Shown here in pieces: positions 1 through 11,484 of a stretch of DNA of 64,000 nt. Positions within the stretch are counted from its first letter, which is position 1. Every line of letters begins with the position of its first letter. Both the position numbers and the translations under genes were made by a program. Source of the stretch: Talaromyces rugulosus (lineage: Eukaryota; Ascomycota; Eurotiomycetes; Eurotiales; Trichocomaceae); assembly GCF_013368755.1 (NCBI RefSeq), contig NC_049566.1, positions 1,550,001 through 1,614,000 on the forward strand. Reading direction: 5' to 3'. The notes under the pieces are model-generated. The model was not told the origin of the DNA. It saw nothing but the letters and a program-made list of their open reading frames with translations, and made no database searches.

Positions 1-1033
1 AAACCTATGTATGCCCACCTATCAAAAACATCAGCCAATGCTGAACTCATTACATGTAAACGTGAAGTCATAGTCTTTCATAAGTAACTAGGATATACAT
101 GTAAAATTCAAATGATAGCTTTCACACATCAGACATCCAGATGCACTATTTCATTGATAACTATTTTGTCAATTGGCTGGTGTATGTATAGAAAAATATA
201 TAATAACATTATGGCACTCTCAGTAGTCAAAACTATATTCAAATGTTATTTTAATAACCATCAGTGGTCTAACTCTATATACATGATCCTTACCCCAATT
301 GAATGCTCTGTGCTCATCATTTAAGAAGCCCGGGTAAAAAATCATTTGGGAAGGAATGCGTTATTATTTGTTCCACCAGATTTCAATATTGATGACGATT
401 CCAAAATTTAGATGTTAGACCTTAAATATTAATACATCACATGCAATCCCAGATTATTGGCTTAAAAATGAAATCAACATTAGCAGATCTATACATATCC
501 TAAACATAACCATAGTAACCGTCAATTAATGGTCTGCATGTGTAGCTTTCCGTTAGTATCAATCTGTATCTGCCATTGTTACTATATGAGATCATTAATG
601 TTACAGGTGCAACCATCTGGTGATACAAGCGACACGAGTCGCGAGACAAGGAGTTTAATGCAATTTGCGAACATGGCGTCGTAATTTCATTCTGCAACTT
701 CATGAAGAAGAAGAAAACAAATAAAGAAATAAAAAAGAAAAATCTATGGACCATTTATTCATATATACAAGCCGTAACACAAACGGTCCGATATTCCCAG
801 ACACCATTCAACACCTTCACAGCGAACACAATTAAGACAAGTCAGGAAACGAAATTAGATGGGGAAAACAGATTTACGTAGGGGATAGAAAACGAAAAAG
901 AAAAACAACAGGTGAAGATGGAAAGGAGAAGTAGCACGGGAGAAAAAAATGACAAGTACCGCATTCATTCACTATTCTTCCAATCCCCCCGTCGCGTTCG
1001 TATTGTCCCATCAAATTTGAATGCATTTGCCTG
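1..1033. other. AT-rich intergenic DNA, no gene seen
   Basis: Only short unrelated open frames are present. The first 500 bases are AT-rich and contain two exact TACATGTA palindromes (near 52 and 97). From about 700 on, the DNA becomes purine-rich and is probably the 3' flank of the desaturase, which ends at 1034 on the minus strand. Confidence 0.6.
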
Positions 1034-2463
1034 TCAAAAAATCCTTGCCCCTCGCATCTTGAACTCGGGTGACGGGCTAGGGCCGGGACGATACCAGAGA
1101 GCCTCGTTCGCCTTCCCATTCTTATCCGACTTCTCCCTTGTCAGGCCAAAAGTAGAGTCCTTTTCACTGTCCCCTTCCACCCACTGACACTTGCCAAATG
1201 CGACAGCCAGGGCGTCGTAATTGAAATCGCCGCGGCCGTGATAGTGCTTGCCAAGCAGCGGGATGATTGCCCTGCTGGCCACGGGGCTGTAGTAGTGTGG
1301 GATACGCGAAAACAGGTGGTGGGTGACATGGTCGCTGGAAATATGGTGGAAGAAGTGAGTGCCGATGAAACTGAAGTCGCGGTCAATGGTGGCCGTGGCG
1401 CCCCGGAGAAAAGTCCAGGATTCAGAGGTATATTTGGGCACGGATGGATGGGTATGGTGGAGGTAGGTGATCATGACTATTGAAAGATTAGTGACTGTCA
1501 GTGGGTTATGTAGGGTTAAGAGAAAACACACCTATCCAGTGATTCACCCAAGTCCATGGAACAATATAAAACCAAAACAAGGTCTCGAATGAGCCGAATG
1601 CCCGACAGAGGTAGCACAGAATACTGATGGTAGCGAGGCAACCCAAGTCGGACATGATGATGGCGGGCCACTCGGAGGAGTAGAACAGGGCTCCCCAAGG
1701 ATCAAAATGGCTGTGTCGCCAAGCGGACATGTTCTTCTTGGGAACGGCCGAAGGTGGGCAGGTTATGTTGGTGAGGATGTACCAGTTCCAGCCGATTGTT
1801 TGTTGCAGGATTATGCGCAGGAAGAGCACGACGGGGGCGTCCTGGCCGACTTCATCAAGGGTCTCGACGGCGGCGTGGATCTTCTCAGCGTACTGGCTCC
1901 GCCGTGGCGGGACATAGTTGAGGTCCTTTTCGATGTGGTTCGCATAGATGTGATGGCGCCGATGGGTCGACTTCCACGAGAAATAGGGTGCGAGGAGCCA
2001 CGAATGCAGGACGAAGCCGATGGTATCGTTGAGAGCGCTCCAGCGCGAAAAACCGCTGTGACCGCAGTCGTGAGCGATCACCCACAGCCCTGTCCAGACA
2101 ACACCCTGACAGAATCCGTAGACATTGACGACGGTGTAGTACAACCAGGTAGATTCGACGACGGCGGGCGTGTGTAGTAATTGGTATAGGGCTGCCGTGA
2201 GGGCTGCGCTGTAGCAGAGATCGCGGGCTAGATAATAAAACGACAAGAAGAGATTGGGCGAGAAGCAGTAGTCCGGCACTGCGCGGCGCAGGTCGTCGAC
2301 GGTGACGTCTTTTTCACTGAGCCTCTATATACCAGATGTCAGTCAGTCAGTCAGTTCAGTCAGGCGCAATTCCGCAAGTATCAACTATACGCACCCCTCC
2401 TTCGACCAGCTTCGTCGGATGGGGTTCCTCGATCGTGTGGAAGCCTGTCCGTTCTGCCTCCAT
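1034..2463 (-). CDS. Delta12/omega-3-type membrane fatty acid desaturase
   Basis: Three exons on the minus strand: 2463-2395, 2324-1532 and 1476-1034. Introns are 70 and 55 nt, GT-AG, in frame, and give 434 residues. The product is a di-iron membrane desaturase that puts a second or third double bond into C18 acyl chains in the ER. All three histidine boxes are visible: HDCGH (about 108-112), HRRHH (144-148) and HVTHH (337-341, inside a conserved stretch HFFHHISSDHVTHH). NHWIV...ITYLHHTHP follows the second intron, as in fungal oleate and linoleate desaturases. Family membership is clear. Whether it makes linoleate (Delta12) or alpha-linolenate (omega-3) cannot be settled by eye; the HRRHH...N-H-x-E-K-D context looks somewhat closer to omega-3-type enzymes. 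The N-terminus is short, but the ATG at 2463 leads straight into a consensus donor (GTGCGT). Confidence 0.9.
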
Positions 2464-5400
2464 GGCCGATAATAGACTGTTTGCGAACGATTGCGACAAT
2501 CCCAATTGACACGCAACGAGACAAGTTGACTGCGTCGACGGGGCGGGTGGATGACGGATGGAATTCCAGAAAAACGTGAGAAATCTCGGAATTGGATTAG
2601 CCCAATGTCGGCCTGCTTGGTTTAATAAGCCAGGGGACTCAGTACTAAGTAGGTCCAAGAACACAGGGAGATCGAAGTGGAGTAAGTTTGGGTTGGCTCG
2701 GCGTTGGTCGGTTCGTGACCGGGATGTTTTTTTTCTTCTTCGTCTTCGCTTTGTCCCTCCTTCTTGGTTATTACTATCGGATTATTGCCCAGCGTACCTA
2801 CAGAGTCCGTACTAAGAGCCCAGCCAGAGACAGCTGCAGTGGCATTGCGAGGCGAGCCAAGGAGAGCGAAGGATCAGAGAATCTAGACAGGAGAAAAGAG
2901 GGCGGGGGCTGCCAAGTTATAAGAACCAGGCTCCGTGCTGCCCACTTAATAGTAACAGGACTCGGAAGGAGAAGAGGAAGATGAGGATAGCGTCCAAGCT
3001 CAGGATTTATCTAGTCATCACAGGAGCAACTTATAATTCTTCTAATAATAATGAAAGGAACATCAATAATCAGCATCCGCCGCCGGTAAGCCTCTCGATC
3101 CATAACCAGGCCGCCTTTTTTTGTCCTCAGACTTTTCTTTTGCCATTCCTTTGTTGCTTTTTTTCCTTGCCCTTCTATTTTTTGCCATCGGGGCTGGCCT
3201 GCTCCAGTTTTCTCACGCGAGAATTAGCATTGTTTAACGTCTGCGAACGGGCGATCGGGTCCGGAACGCCAATCAGGCCGGACAACCAACCCTCCAGCCA
3301 TTCGCCTGGGGCCGATGCAACGCCCTGGCTTGCAGCGTAAACCTTTTGAGTCGCACGGGCAGGGCTCGTAGAGGGAGGGCCAGCGTCGGCGCTGGTTGGG
3401 CGGTCGGCAGCGCCTTTTCCCTTGATTCTGGCAAGCTGGAAACACGTGTTAGACAATTATTTTTAGTGGCAAAGCGGCCTCTTGCGGCCGGTGGAGAAAT
3501 CAGAATTCTCTGGCTGCTCACTCGCCAGGAAGCGCTTCTTCTGTCCACCGGCGGCTGGAAGAATGTGTAATTATTGCTGTACGTAGTTAGTACTCCGTAG
3601 GAGTATGTCCGAGCCAGGAGAACCGAGTCCCACCACCAAACTAGCGCCTTAGGAGAGTATTATTAGTCGCCTTGATGGGGCCCTTAGAGTACCACAGACA
3701 CGGGCCTCTGGTGATAGGTCCGTATCTAGGGGTTTAGTACATTCATTCAACCCTGAGTCGTGCGTGGCCGCCAACATCCGGAGAGCATGTCCCTTGCGGC
3801 CTGGTATCTACGACCTACGTACAACCCTTCTGCGCTTCAACCGCAGTACTGTCGAATCTTCCATCTGCTTCTTGTACTGCACTCGGTCCGCGTGTTCCGG
3901 CCGGTCCCGACGTCTTGTTTCGTCCAATAATCAACTATGGCTCGACTCCATCGTGTCCGCCAGTCAGTGACCCGCCCCATGCAGCCAGATTGAACAAGGA
4001 AGCAAAGCGAGAAAATCGTCGAGGGTTCACCATATTAATCATCATTATTATTATTGGTGGCTGGTGCACGGAGGATTCCAATTAAATAACACGATGCGAT
4101 TCCGAGTAGTATTATTACATTAATACATGTACCGTCCGGGGCTACCGCGCCAAAGAACAAAGGGCGAGAGGGGAAAAGTTTAATAGGAATCAAGGAAACA
4201 AAGGGAATTCCCGAGGAGCGGTGGTCCGGGCCAATGATTATTTGTTTATCTTGAGATAAGGTCTTTTAGAAAAAGAATAAAAAAACCACTGCTAGCGATA
4301 GGTCACGTCGATTTTTGCCATTCCACATCATTCTTTTCAACGGGCTGTAGCAATGGGTAAAGTAGATCGAAGAAGAGCGAGTTTATGTCAGTACCGTCAC
4401 TGGTAATAATAATACTACGATTGATACTCCGTATAGTGAATGGACTTATTTTCATCTCCTTGTTCTATAATAATACAGTTTATTTTTACCTACCTGCGTA
4501 GCCAAGTCTTTGGTAACCCCGAGATTCATCCATCTTGATTGCCACCGGGGGCGAGATGCATAGACTCATGTCACTGTCCTTGTATGGCCTGCTCAGCTGC
4601 ACCATGCTTCATACATACTCGGTATAGGCCTCGTACCCGAAAAGCGATGACCGACTACAGCTCGACGTGCAGGTAGATCTGCACTGTGCAGCAAACAATT
4701 TGCCGCACCTCGAGCGATCTGTGCTACTGTAATCTTTACTGGCGATCACATGGGCAGCCAGCATTTTTTTATGACACCACCTTGCATACCGCCACAGCGC
4801 CGCAAGTCCGCGAGCAAGTACGTATTATTCATAGACTTTCTTTGACCAAAAGCCTCGTTACGGAAAACATTACGGATAGGCTGCAACGCTGCCAAATACA
4901 TTTACTGTTCCATCGAATCATTGGCGCGCGGCTTGTAATTTGATGTCCGGATTATACTCCATACATCGATTGATAGCTGCAACAGTGAAACTATTGAACT
5001 TTACATCGAACGATGTAGTCTTTGTGCAGCGAATAGCCCTATTCGATTGGATCCATAACGACTGTCTAGATCGACCGACATGCATTATTATTATTAACTT
5101 TTTTTCTTTTTTTTCTTCTTTTCTTTTTCGTTCTCCAGCGCCAAGAATGCTGGCATTCCTCAGCCACTTTTATGCGAGGAGGCTAAAGCAGCACCCATTC
5201 GAATGCAGCCCGTCGCATCTAACTGCAACAATTATTGCGATCGGGGCCGATTCAAGATATCTCGATTTGACTTTCTTTTTCTTTTCTTTTTCTTTTGTTA
5301 CCCTTGCAGGTATCCACCTTTATGTCTCGCTATTATTCTTTCAGACATCGATCAACAGCTCGGGATAGCCTCTTCCCGGGTCGGTTACTCCGTACATGTA

Positions 5401-7848
5401 CGTAGTTAGACCCCAGAGAAACAAATGCGAAAGACTCGTTTGTCATCAATTAGAAGACGTGTCAAATTTTGAAGTTCTTGTTTAGGTTTGTGCCCCCCGC
5501 GCTTCATGGCGCCATACTTTTGCCACATTCAGCATTTCAGCTCCAAGAAAGACTCCCTCCAAGATACGAAGCTGCTAGTACTACTCGTATAATTAGTAAG
5601 GTATTATTAGCCGAAAACGTGGGTTTAGCTACAAAAAAAACCCCCGGAGGAATTATTCCGCCAAAACCAATCAGCGACGTTTTTGCTGTTATGCATCTCC
5701 GAACGAATTGGCAATGCAGTCAGATTTTAGTCCGCCTTTTTTAGTGTCTGTTTTGAACTGCACAATTTCCTGAAGAACCTGACTAATAATAATTATCTCA
5801 TCATGAGTACGGCGGACGAAGTACACCTAATTTTGTTATTTTGTCAATGGAGGGAGGATTTGGCATGGGGACGTGGAAAAGGGCATATGGCTGTTTATTA
5901 TTCAAAGTTCGGTTAGTCGTATAGATTAGATGGCCAAAGCAAAAGCAGAAGGAAAACGAAACCCCGCCATTGGAAGGTGCCAAAAGAGGGGCAAATAAAA
6001 CATTAATTGCTTGGTTAGTATATACGCCTCGGCCCATCCCACCGACACTTGAAACCTTACACTCCGTTACCACTTACTTGGGCTGCGAACTACTCAGCTG
6101 GTCAGTCTTTGTTCGTTGGCATGGAAATCCACCGCCACAGGGTCTCACCACATTACCGATCAGAATACACCCTTGAGGCTTGCATATCAAATGTCAGATG
6201 ACCAGTGCTGTGGACTCCTAAATTAATATATTGGGGCGGCTGCAGTTGATATAGCCCATTACGTAGTAGATTGAATTGTGGATATCAATACTGGTTAGAA
6301 AAATAGGCGGCCTTCAGCAAGGCCGGAAGCGACATGTCATAGTACGATGGGCTCAGACACGTGGGCCATCTAGAAAGCCAATACTACTACTGTCAACTCG
6401 TTCATGAAGGTCGATCGCTACAACAAACAATAATAAATGCGCATGATGCCATTGGACCCTTTTAGTTTTGTCCGTGCTGCTCGTACATTTCCGGTGCTGA
6501 CAAGGAATGATTGAACAAGGCAGTGACATCGACAACTTGTTTACGACCGCGACTAGCTTTGAAACAGCCAACCAGTCTATAAGGCAAGTTGGTCTAGGTT
6601 ACATTTCGCAAAAGCCATCCCTCAATAATATACGAGATAGAATCGAGTGTTGATCTTCTACTTCTCCATCGTTAATGAAATCGATCATCTTTGAAACAGA
6701 GCCAGTACCTGCAGGACAAACCTATTCAACCATACTGAAATCGATGCGGTGAGAAGCAATGCAAGGTATCTCGTGCAGTGAGATGTACGGCGACAGTAAG
6801 CGCAACGGTCTGACGTACCCCGCCACAACGTGGGTTGCTATATTTACAGTGCTTACTGTTATGAGCTTTATTCTAGCCTCTCTAACCGGGATTGGGTAAT
6901 TTTTTTCCTCTCCTCCTCTGTAGATGGATGTAACCATGAATATCAAGAAAGAGTACCCTGGCTCTGTTGCGTAATCATGTGTTGTTCAAATTATCTCTGG
7001 TAAACCCGAGATATCCGGTGCGATGTATTCGCAAGGGCCCTTCACAAAGGCTGATCCAGCAGCAAAGTTGGAAAAAAAAAAGTCAATAAACCTTGCAAGG
7101 AGGGGAGCGGGGGAAAATAATCAATGTGAGCTGGTGACCGGTTTTCTCTGGCAACTGCGGGGTCTAACCTGATGCCCGCAGGAATAGGGCATCCGCCGAA
7201 TGAAAGCGAATGGGCTTTGATGTTTTCACTACCTCACAGTGCATACGGCTACATGACTCTAGGCAATAACAGGAAGGCCGCATGGCTCAATGGCGGCACA
7301 AATGGTGCTAGGTAAACAGCCTCGTGGTTTTATGTGGCATGCGATCATTGGCCATTTGTAAATTGATCGGCATCCAATATACTATCAATTTACTTGCATC
7401 GAGACGAGGTTATGGCACTTGCTTTTTTCCCGCTTGATTCCGGTAGAGTTATCCTTGGCTACTTCAATGTTGATATGAGACATAAAAAACACAATACATC
7501 CAACTTTGGCAGTTCGACTAGTGTGTTGCCGTGAAGCAGTCACATGTACATGTATGATCAAGATACGACCGGTTAATACCTACTCGGATCTATGCCCGGC
7601 ATTATGAGGTGGTTGTGTAAATTGAACATTATAAAACAAGGTGAATCAAATAAAGACCAATGGCCAAACAACTCTATAGACGAAATGGTTTTCTTTCAAG
7701 GCCAGAAATGCCTATCACAGGGACACGTTTGTCGCATTAAACTGTTGGTATCATAGCAAACATAACCTCATCCTACATTACATACGTATATAGATTACTC
7801 GCAAGCATAGCAGTTTTTTTTTAAATAACATCCGTCGTATGAAAAACT
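2464..7848. other. 5.4 kb stretch without a clear gene
   Basis: The first few hundred bases are probably promoter and 5' UTR of the desaturase. The rest holds only short open frames with no recognisable domain, several poly-T/poly-pyrimidine runs (about 5101-5135), and three exact TACTCCGTA motifs (3591, 4425, 5386). One possible small spliced gene (about 3175-3550, minus) is listed separately. Bases 7400-7848 are the 3' flank of the ferroxidase gene. Confidence 0.5.
3175..3550 (-). CDS. possible small spliced gene of unknown function (partial)
   Basis: On the minus strand a good intron is visible. It has a GTGAGC donor near 3510, a TCTAAC branch motif and a pyrimidine-rich TTTCCAG acceptor near 3437. 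The downstream open stretch runs to a stop at 3175 and encodes a polar peptide ending in an amphipathic, Trp- and Leu-containing segment (EWLEGWLSGLIGVPDP) and a basic tail. A second acceptor-like TTCTTCCAG lies just upstream, so more 5' exons would be needed. I could not find a convincing start codon and do not recognise the product. It may be a real gene, a remnant, or chance. Confidence 0.2.
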
Positions 7849-9732
7849 CTAGTCCCTATAAGCCTGGGCGGTCTCGCTAGAACTTTCTGTTGCAGCAGGT
7901 GCGGATGACCCTGTAGCCTGCGAGTCGTTCGTGGTGGGTTTGAACTTCATATCAGAAAGACCGTAAACCACGATAAAGGCCATTCCAAGAACCGCACTGA
8001 TGCATGAGAAAACCATTGCAACAATGCCCCTGGACGTGAAGCCAGCCGGCAACCAGCCAGGCTGCTCGTTTTGTCCGCTCAAGTCAAGGTAGTCTTCCGT
8101 GTTGGCTGCAGCATTACCCTGATAAGGAATGCCAGCGGCCGCGCATACATCGTAATGCTGCTGAGGGACGGCCTCTTGGTTGGCGCCTTGGATTTTAGTC
8201 GGTGCTTCGACCATGATCATAGCCAGTCCTTGTGATAAATGCCAATCAATGTGGCAGTGAAAGATCCATACGCCTGGGTTATCGGCCACGAAGCGGATGA
8301 CAAAATAGCCCTGTGGAGGAGCAACAAAGGTATCTCGGCGAGCCGGTGTGGCCGGGAAGGCGGTATGGTTATTTGGATCATATGGGACAGGGTCACCATC
8401 CGCATAGTCGTAAAAATGCTCCCCATATGGAGGCTGGCGGTCAACAAGCTGGAAGTTGTGTCCGTGAAGGTGAAATGGATGAGAGCCGGTGTCGTTGTTG
8501 TTGAGTACAATCTGTACTACTTGATTGTGTTCAAGAATCATGGGATGAGTGAATTCACCATATACGGCTTGGTTGGTAGCCAGATCGCCAACTGAAAAGA
8601 CGGTATAGAGAGAAGGCACCTTGGGAGAAGTGAAGGAGATGTTGTCGAGGAATGCATAGCCGTCCCCATTGTCTAGGTTCAACATCTGGACGGTGACTTG
8701 GATATCTAAGTCGGGCTCGGGTAACAGAGGCATGCCATCTGTAGGCACAAGAGTGATGTCGTCAAAAGGTACAAGATCAGAGGCGACATCAACAGTCATT
8801 TGGGCTTGTGGATGGTCTACATCGGCATTGTATTCAAGCCAGTTGGTCTGGTTCAGTTTCAGGTCAGGTGTGATGGTGTCCAGCAGGACCGAATCGGCCA
8901 CGGTGACAATTGGGTAGTTTTTGTCGGTTGTGTTTTTGGTTGTCACCAGAATCGAGTACCGTTGCGCGACAGCGATATAGAGGGTGTCAGCCTCGACAGG
9001 CTCGGTATAGACACCGTCGATCTCGACAATGCGGAAGGTGTGATCCTCAATATAGAAATACTGGGCTACAAAGGCGCCGATATTAATCAGACGCAGCAGG
9101 TATGTCGTGTTTGGTTTCACGGGCAAGCTGGAGTTCAGAGTGTCGTTGAACAGGAAGGCATTGGGGATTGGCTCAGCCCCAGTGGGATTGTAGACCGAGA
9201 GGAACTGAGGTGAGATATCCTCGGTCATCTCATGATACCAATCGCTCATGGTAAGGGTCATCTCCTCGTCATAGTCATTGACAAAGGGGGACTCGGCGTC
9301 ATGCACAATCAGGGCCTGCCGGTATCCGTCCGGGTAGCAGAAGTCGGTATGGCAGTGGTACCAGTACGTCCCGTTCTGATTGACCGTGAAGTTGTAGGTG
9401 AAGTCAGAGCCAGGCGGCACCGGACACTGGGTGACCATTGCAGCACCATCCATGCCATTGGTGCCATTTTGAAACATGCCATGGAAGTGAATGGTGGCGC
9501 TGCGGTCAAGCGCATTGTGCATGTTGACGACCAGCTGGTCTCCCTTGTCGACTTCGATCACGGGCAGCGGCCATTGGCCATTAATACCAACGACTTTGCG
9601 CTCAGCCAGTCCATCGGGGTTGGCAGTCACCCAAGTGACGTTGAAGTCGTAGGTGACAGTCTTTGCACGACACAGCTGGGCCAGGCCGAGGACGGCCAGC
9701 AGCAAGAGAGAAAGCGAGCGCGAAACAGCCAT
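7849..9732 (-). CDS. fetC: Fet3-type multicopper ferroxidase
   Basis: One exon, 627 residues. It oxidises Fe(II) at the cell surface and passes Fe(III) to the Ftr1 permease, which is encoded divergently next door. A signal peptide lies at residues 1-23. The copper motifs are in the usual order: HFHG, WYHCH, then HPFHLHGHNF and HCHIDWHLSQG near the C-terminal half. A single C-terminal membrane span (around GIVAMVFSCISAVLGMAF) and a short cytosolic tail give the type I topology of Fet3. The acidic residue in GAEPIP, used for iron binding in yeast Fet3 (Glu185), is present. The position of yeast Tyr354 in the NITY...PKVP motif reads NISF here, so Phe replaces Tyr. Many N-glycosylation sites are present. 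The pairing with Ftr1 and the iron-type promoter make the role nearly certain. Confidence 0.95.
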   Translation of the reverse strand: MAVSRSLSLLLLAVLGLAQLCRAKTVTYDFNVTWVTANPDGLAERKVVGINGQWPLPVIEVDKGDQLVVNMHNALDRSATIHFHGMFQNGTNGMDGAAMVTQCPVPPGSDFTYNFTVNQNGTYWYHCHTDFCYPDGYRQALIVHDAESPFVNDYDEEMTLTMSDWYHEMTEDISPQFLSVYNPTGAEPIPNAFLFNDTLNSSLPVKPNTTYLLRLINIGAFVAQYFYIEDHTFRIVEIDGVYTEPVEADTLYIAVAQRYSILVTTKNTTDKNYPIVTVADSVLLDTITPDLKLNQTNWLEYNADVDHPQAQMTVDVASDLVPFDDITLVPTDGMPLLPEPDLDIQVTVQMLNLDNGDGYAFLDNISFTSPKVPSLYTVFSVGDLATNQAVYGEFTHPMILEHNQVVQIVLNNNDTGSHPFHLHGHNFQLVDRQPPYGEHFYDYADGDPVPYDPNNHTAFPATPARRDTFVAPPQGYFVIRFVADNPGVWIFHCHIDWHLSQGLAMIMVEAPTKIQGANQEAVPQQHYDVCAAAGIPYQGNAAANTEDYLDLSGQNEQPGWLPAGFTSRGIVAMVFSCISAVLGMAFIVVYGLSDMKFKPTTNDSQATGSSAPAATESSSETAQAYRD

Positions 9733-10365
9733 TGCCGGGGATCACCTGTGGCTGGCTCGGCACGACACAGCGAAAACAGCAATACAGAGATGCAGATGAA
9801 GCGAAAGCAAAGGCGACGGCGACGATGAAGACAGGAATACGACGAAGAGAAAAACAAAAGCCAAAAAGTCACGAGGACTCGTTATCAGATCCCGGCTCGG
9901 CCCCACCACGTGCGCGCTTTTATTGGTTGAGTTTGATTAGAGTGGGACACTCACAAGCTTATTTAAATCAGATAAGACGCTGATTGGCTGCGTTAAGCCG
10001 CGACCTCGGCGACGGCCCGAGCGCCAGCCAATCGCGGTACGTCAAATGGGTCCTGATGATCTGATAAGACAACGCAGTGCGTGATTTTAGCCAGGTCGTT
10101 CCACTACAACGTCGAACCCTCCGGGACGCCGATGAAAAATTTTTCTTCGATCAAAGCACCGGACGCGTCGCTGGCCAGGGCAAAGAAAAATAAATACTAG
10201 TCATCATTATTAATTGCAATAATTGCAACCCTTCCCTGTCACTGCCACTGTCGCTGTCGCTGGTTTCTGCTCATGACATACACTCCGGCAAAACTCAGCT
10301 TGGCCGAATAATAAACAAACCATCATCAACATCGTCAATTGATATTCGCACTCTAGTCGCCCATC
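9733..10365. promoter_or_regulatory. bidirectional iron-regulated promoter between fetC and ftrA
   Basis: This 633 bp intergenic region is shared by the two divergent iron uptake genes. It holds three exact matches to the fungal SreA GATA-repressor consensus ATCWGATAA: 9882-9890 (reverse), 9967-9975 and 10059-10067. CCAAT boxes for the CBC/HapX system are at 9922-9926 (reverse), 9983-9987 (reverse) and 10028-10032. A CACGTG palindrome is at 9907-9912. Established knowledge: SreA represses siderophore and reductive iron uptake genes when iron is replete, and HapX acts with the CCAAT-binding complex when iron is scarce. About one SreA 9-mer is expected per 65 kb by chance, so three here are very unlikely to be random. 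Confidence 0.85.
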
Positions 10366-11484
10366 ATGGTTAGCGTCTTCGCCGTGCAGGTCTTCTTCAT
10401 CACTTTCCGCGAGTGCTTGGAGGCAGTCATCATCGTTTCCGTGCTGCTCTCCTTCCTCAAGAAATGCCTCGGCCAGCCCGGCCAGGATCAAGATATATAC
10501 AAGCAGCTGAGACGGCAAGTCTGGGTCGGCTCTGCGGCAGGCATTGGGATATGCCTGGTTCTCGGCGGCGCCTTCATCGGCGTCTTCTACGGCCTCGGCC
10601 ACGATATCTGGTCCAAGTCGGAGGACCTATGGGAAGGTATCTTCTACCTAATTGCCGCCATCATCATCACCATCATGGGCCTCACCCTGCTACGTATCAA
10701 CAAGACCCAGGCAAAGTGGCAGGTCAAGATCGCCAGGGCACTGGCCGAGCATAAGGAGAAAAAGTCCTTTATTCTCGGCAATTGGGCCCGTCGCTATTCC
10801 ATGTTCCTGCTGCCCTTCATCACTTGTCTTCGAGAGGGGCTCGAGGCCGTCGTCTTCATCGGCGGCGTGTCCCTGGGTTATCCTGCTACCGCGTTTCCCC
10901 TCCCAGTCATTACGGGAATCATAGCCGGCGGCTTGGTCGGATGGCTCATCTACCGTGGTGGAAACGCCATGTCCATTCAGCTGTTTCTTATCGCGTCTAC
11001 CTGTGTGCTGTACCTCATTGCCGCTGGCATGTTCTCCAAATCCGTCTGGAGCCTGGAATTCAACACGTTTGGCAACAAGGTTGGCTCCGACGTTGCTGAG
11101 GCCGGGGACGGTCCGGGGTCGTACAACATTTTTGAATCTGTGTGGCATGTAAACTGTTGCAACCCAGAAATAGACAATGGATGGGACGTCTTCAATGCCA
11201 TTCTAGGCTGGCAGAATTCTGCAACTTATGGCTCGGTCCTCAGCTACAACTTGTACTGGGTCTTCATCATGGTGACTGTCTCGTGCATGCTGTATCAAGA
11301 ACGCCATGGATTTTTCCCCTTGCAAAAGCCTGCCTTGCAGCTGATGTCCCGCGTTCCTGGCCTGCGGGGATATGCGCTGCGCAAGTTGAATCATTCCGAT
11401 GCAGATGACGAGGAGATTGTTCGCCAGGTGGGTAACAACATGTTCACCGAAGTCACAACGGAGCGCGTCGAACCGACAAAGTAG
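10366..11484 (+). CDS. ftrA: Ftr1-type high-affinity iron permease
   Basis: One exon, 372 residues. It is a plasma-membrane permease that imports Fe(III) produced by the adjacent Fet3-type ferroxidase. Two REXXE iron-binding motifs lie in membrane segments: RECLE at residues 15-19 and REGLE near residue 158. About seven hydrophobic spans alternate with polar loops, the usual Ftr1 layout, and the length fits the family. The gene is divergent from the ferroxidase, with the joint iron-type promoter between them, so the two subunits are probably co-expressed under iron starvation. An ATT trinucleotide run follows the stop codon. Confidence 0.96.
   Translation: MVSVFAVQVFFITFRECLEAVIIVSVLLSFLKKCLGQPGQDQDIYKQLRRQVWVGSAAGIGICLVLGGAFIGVFYGLGHDIWSKSEDLWEGIFYLIAAIIITIMGLTLLRINKTQAKWQVKIARALAEHKEKKSFILGNWARRYSMFLLPFITCLREGLEAVVFIGGVSLGYPATAFPLPVITGIIAGGLVGWLIYRGGNAMSIQLFLIASTCVLYLIAAGMFSKSVWSLEFNTFGNKVGSDVAEAGDGPGSYNIFESVWHVNCCNPEIDNGWDVFNAILGWQNSATYGSVLSYNLYWVFIMVTVSCMLYQERHGFFPLQKPALQLMSRVPGLRGYALRKLNHSDADDEEIVRQVGNNMFTEVTTERVEPTK

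Noticed and set aside
9232..9828. A 198-residue plus-strand frame over the 5' end of the ferroxidase
   Set aside because: It is antisense to a strongly supported single-exon gene and shows no family features.
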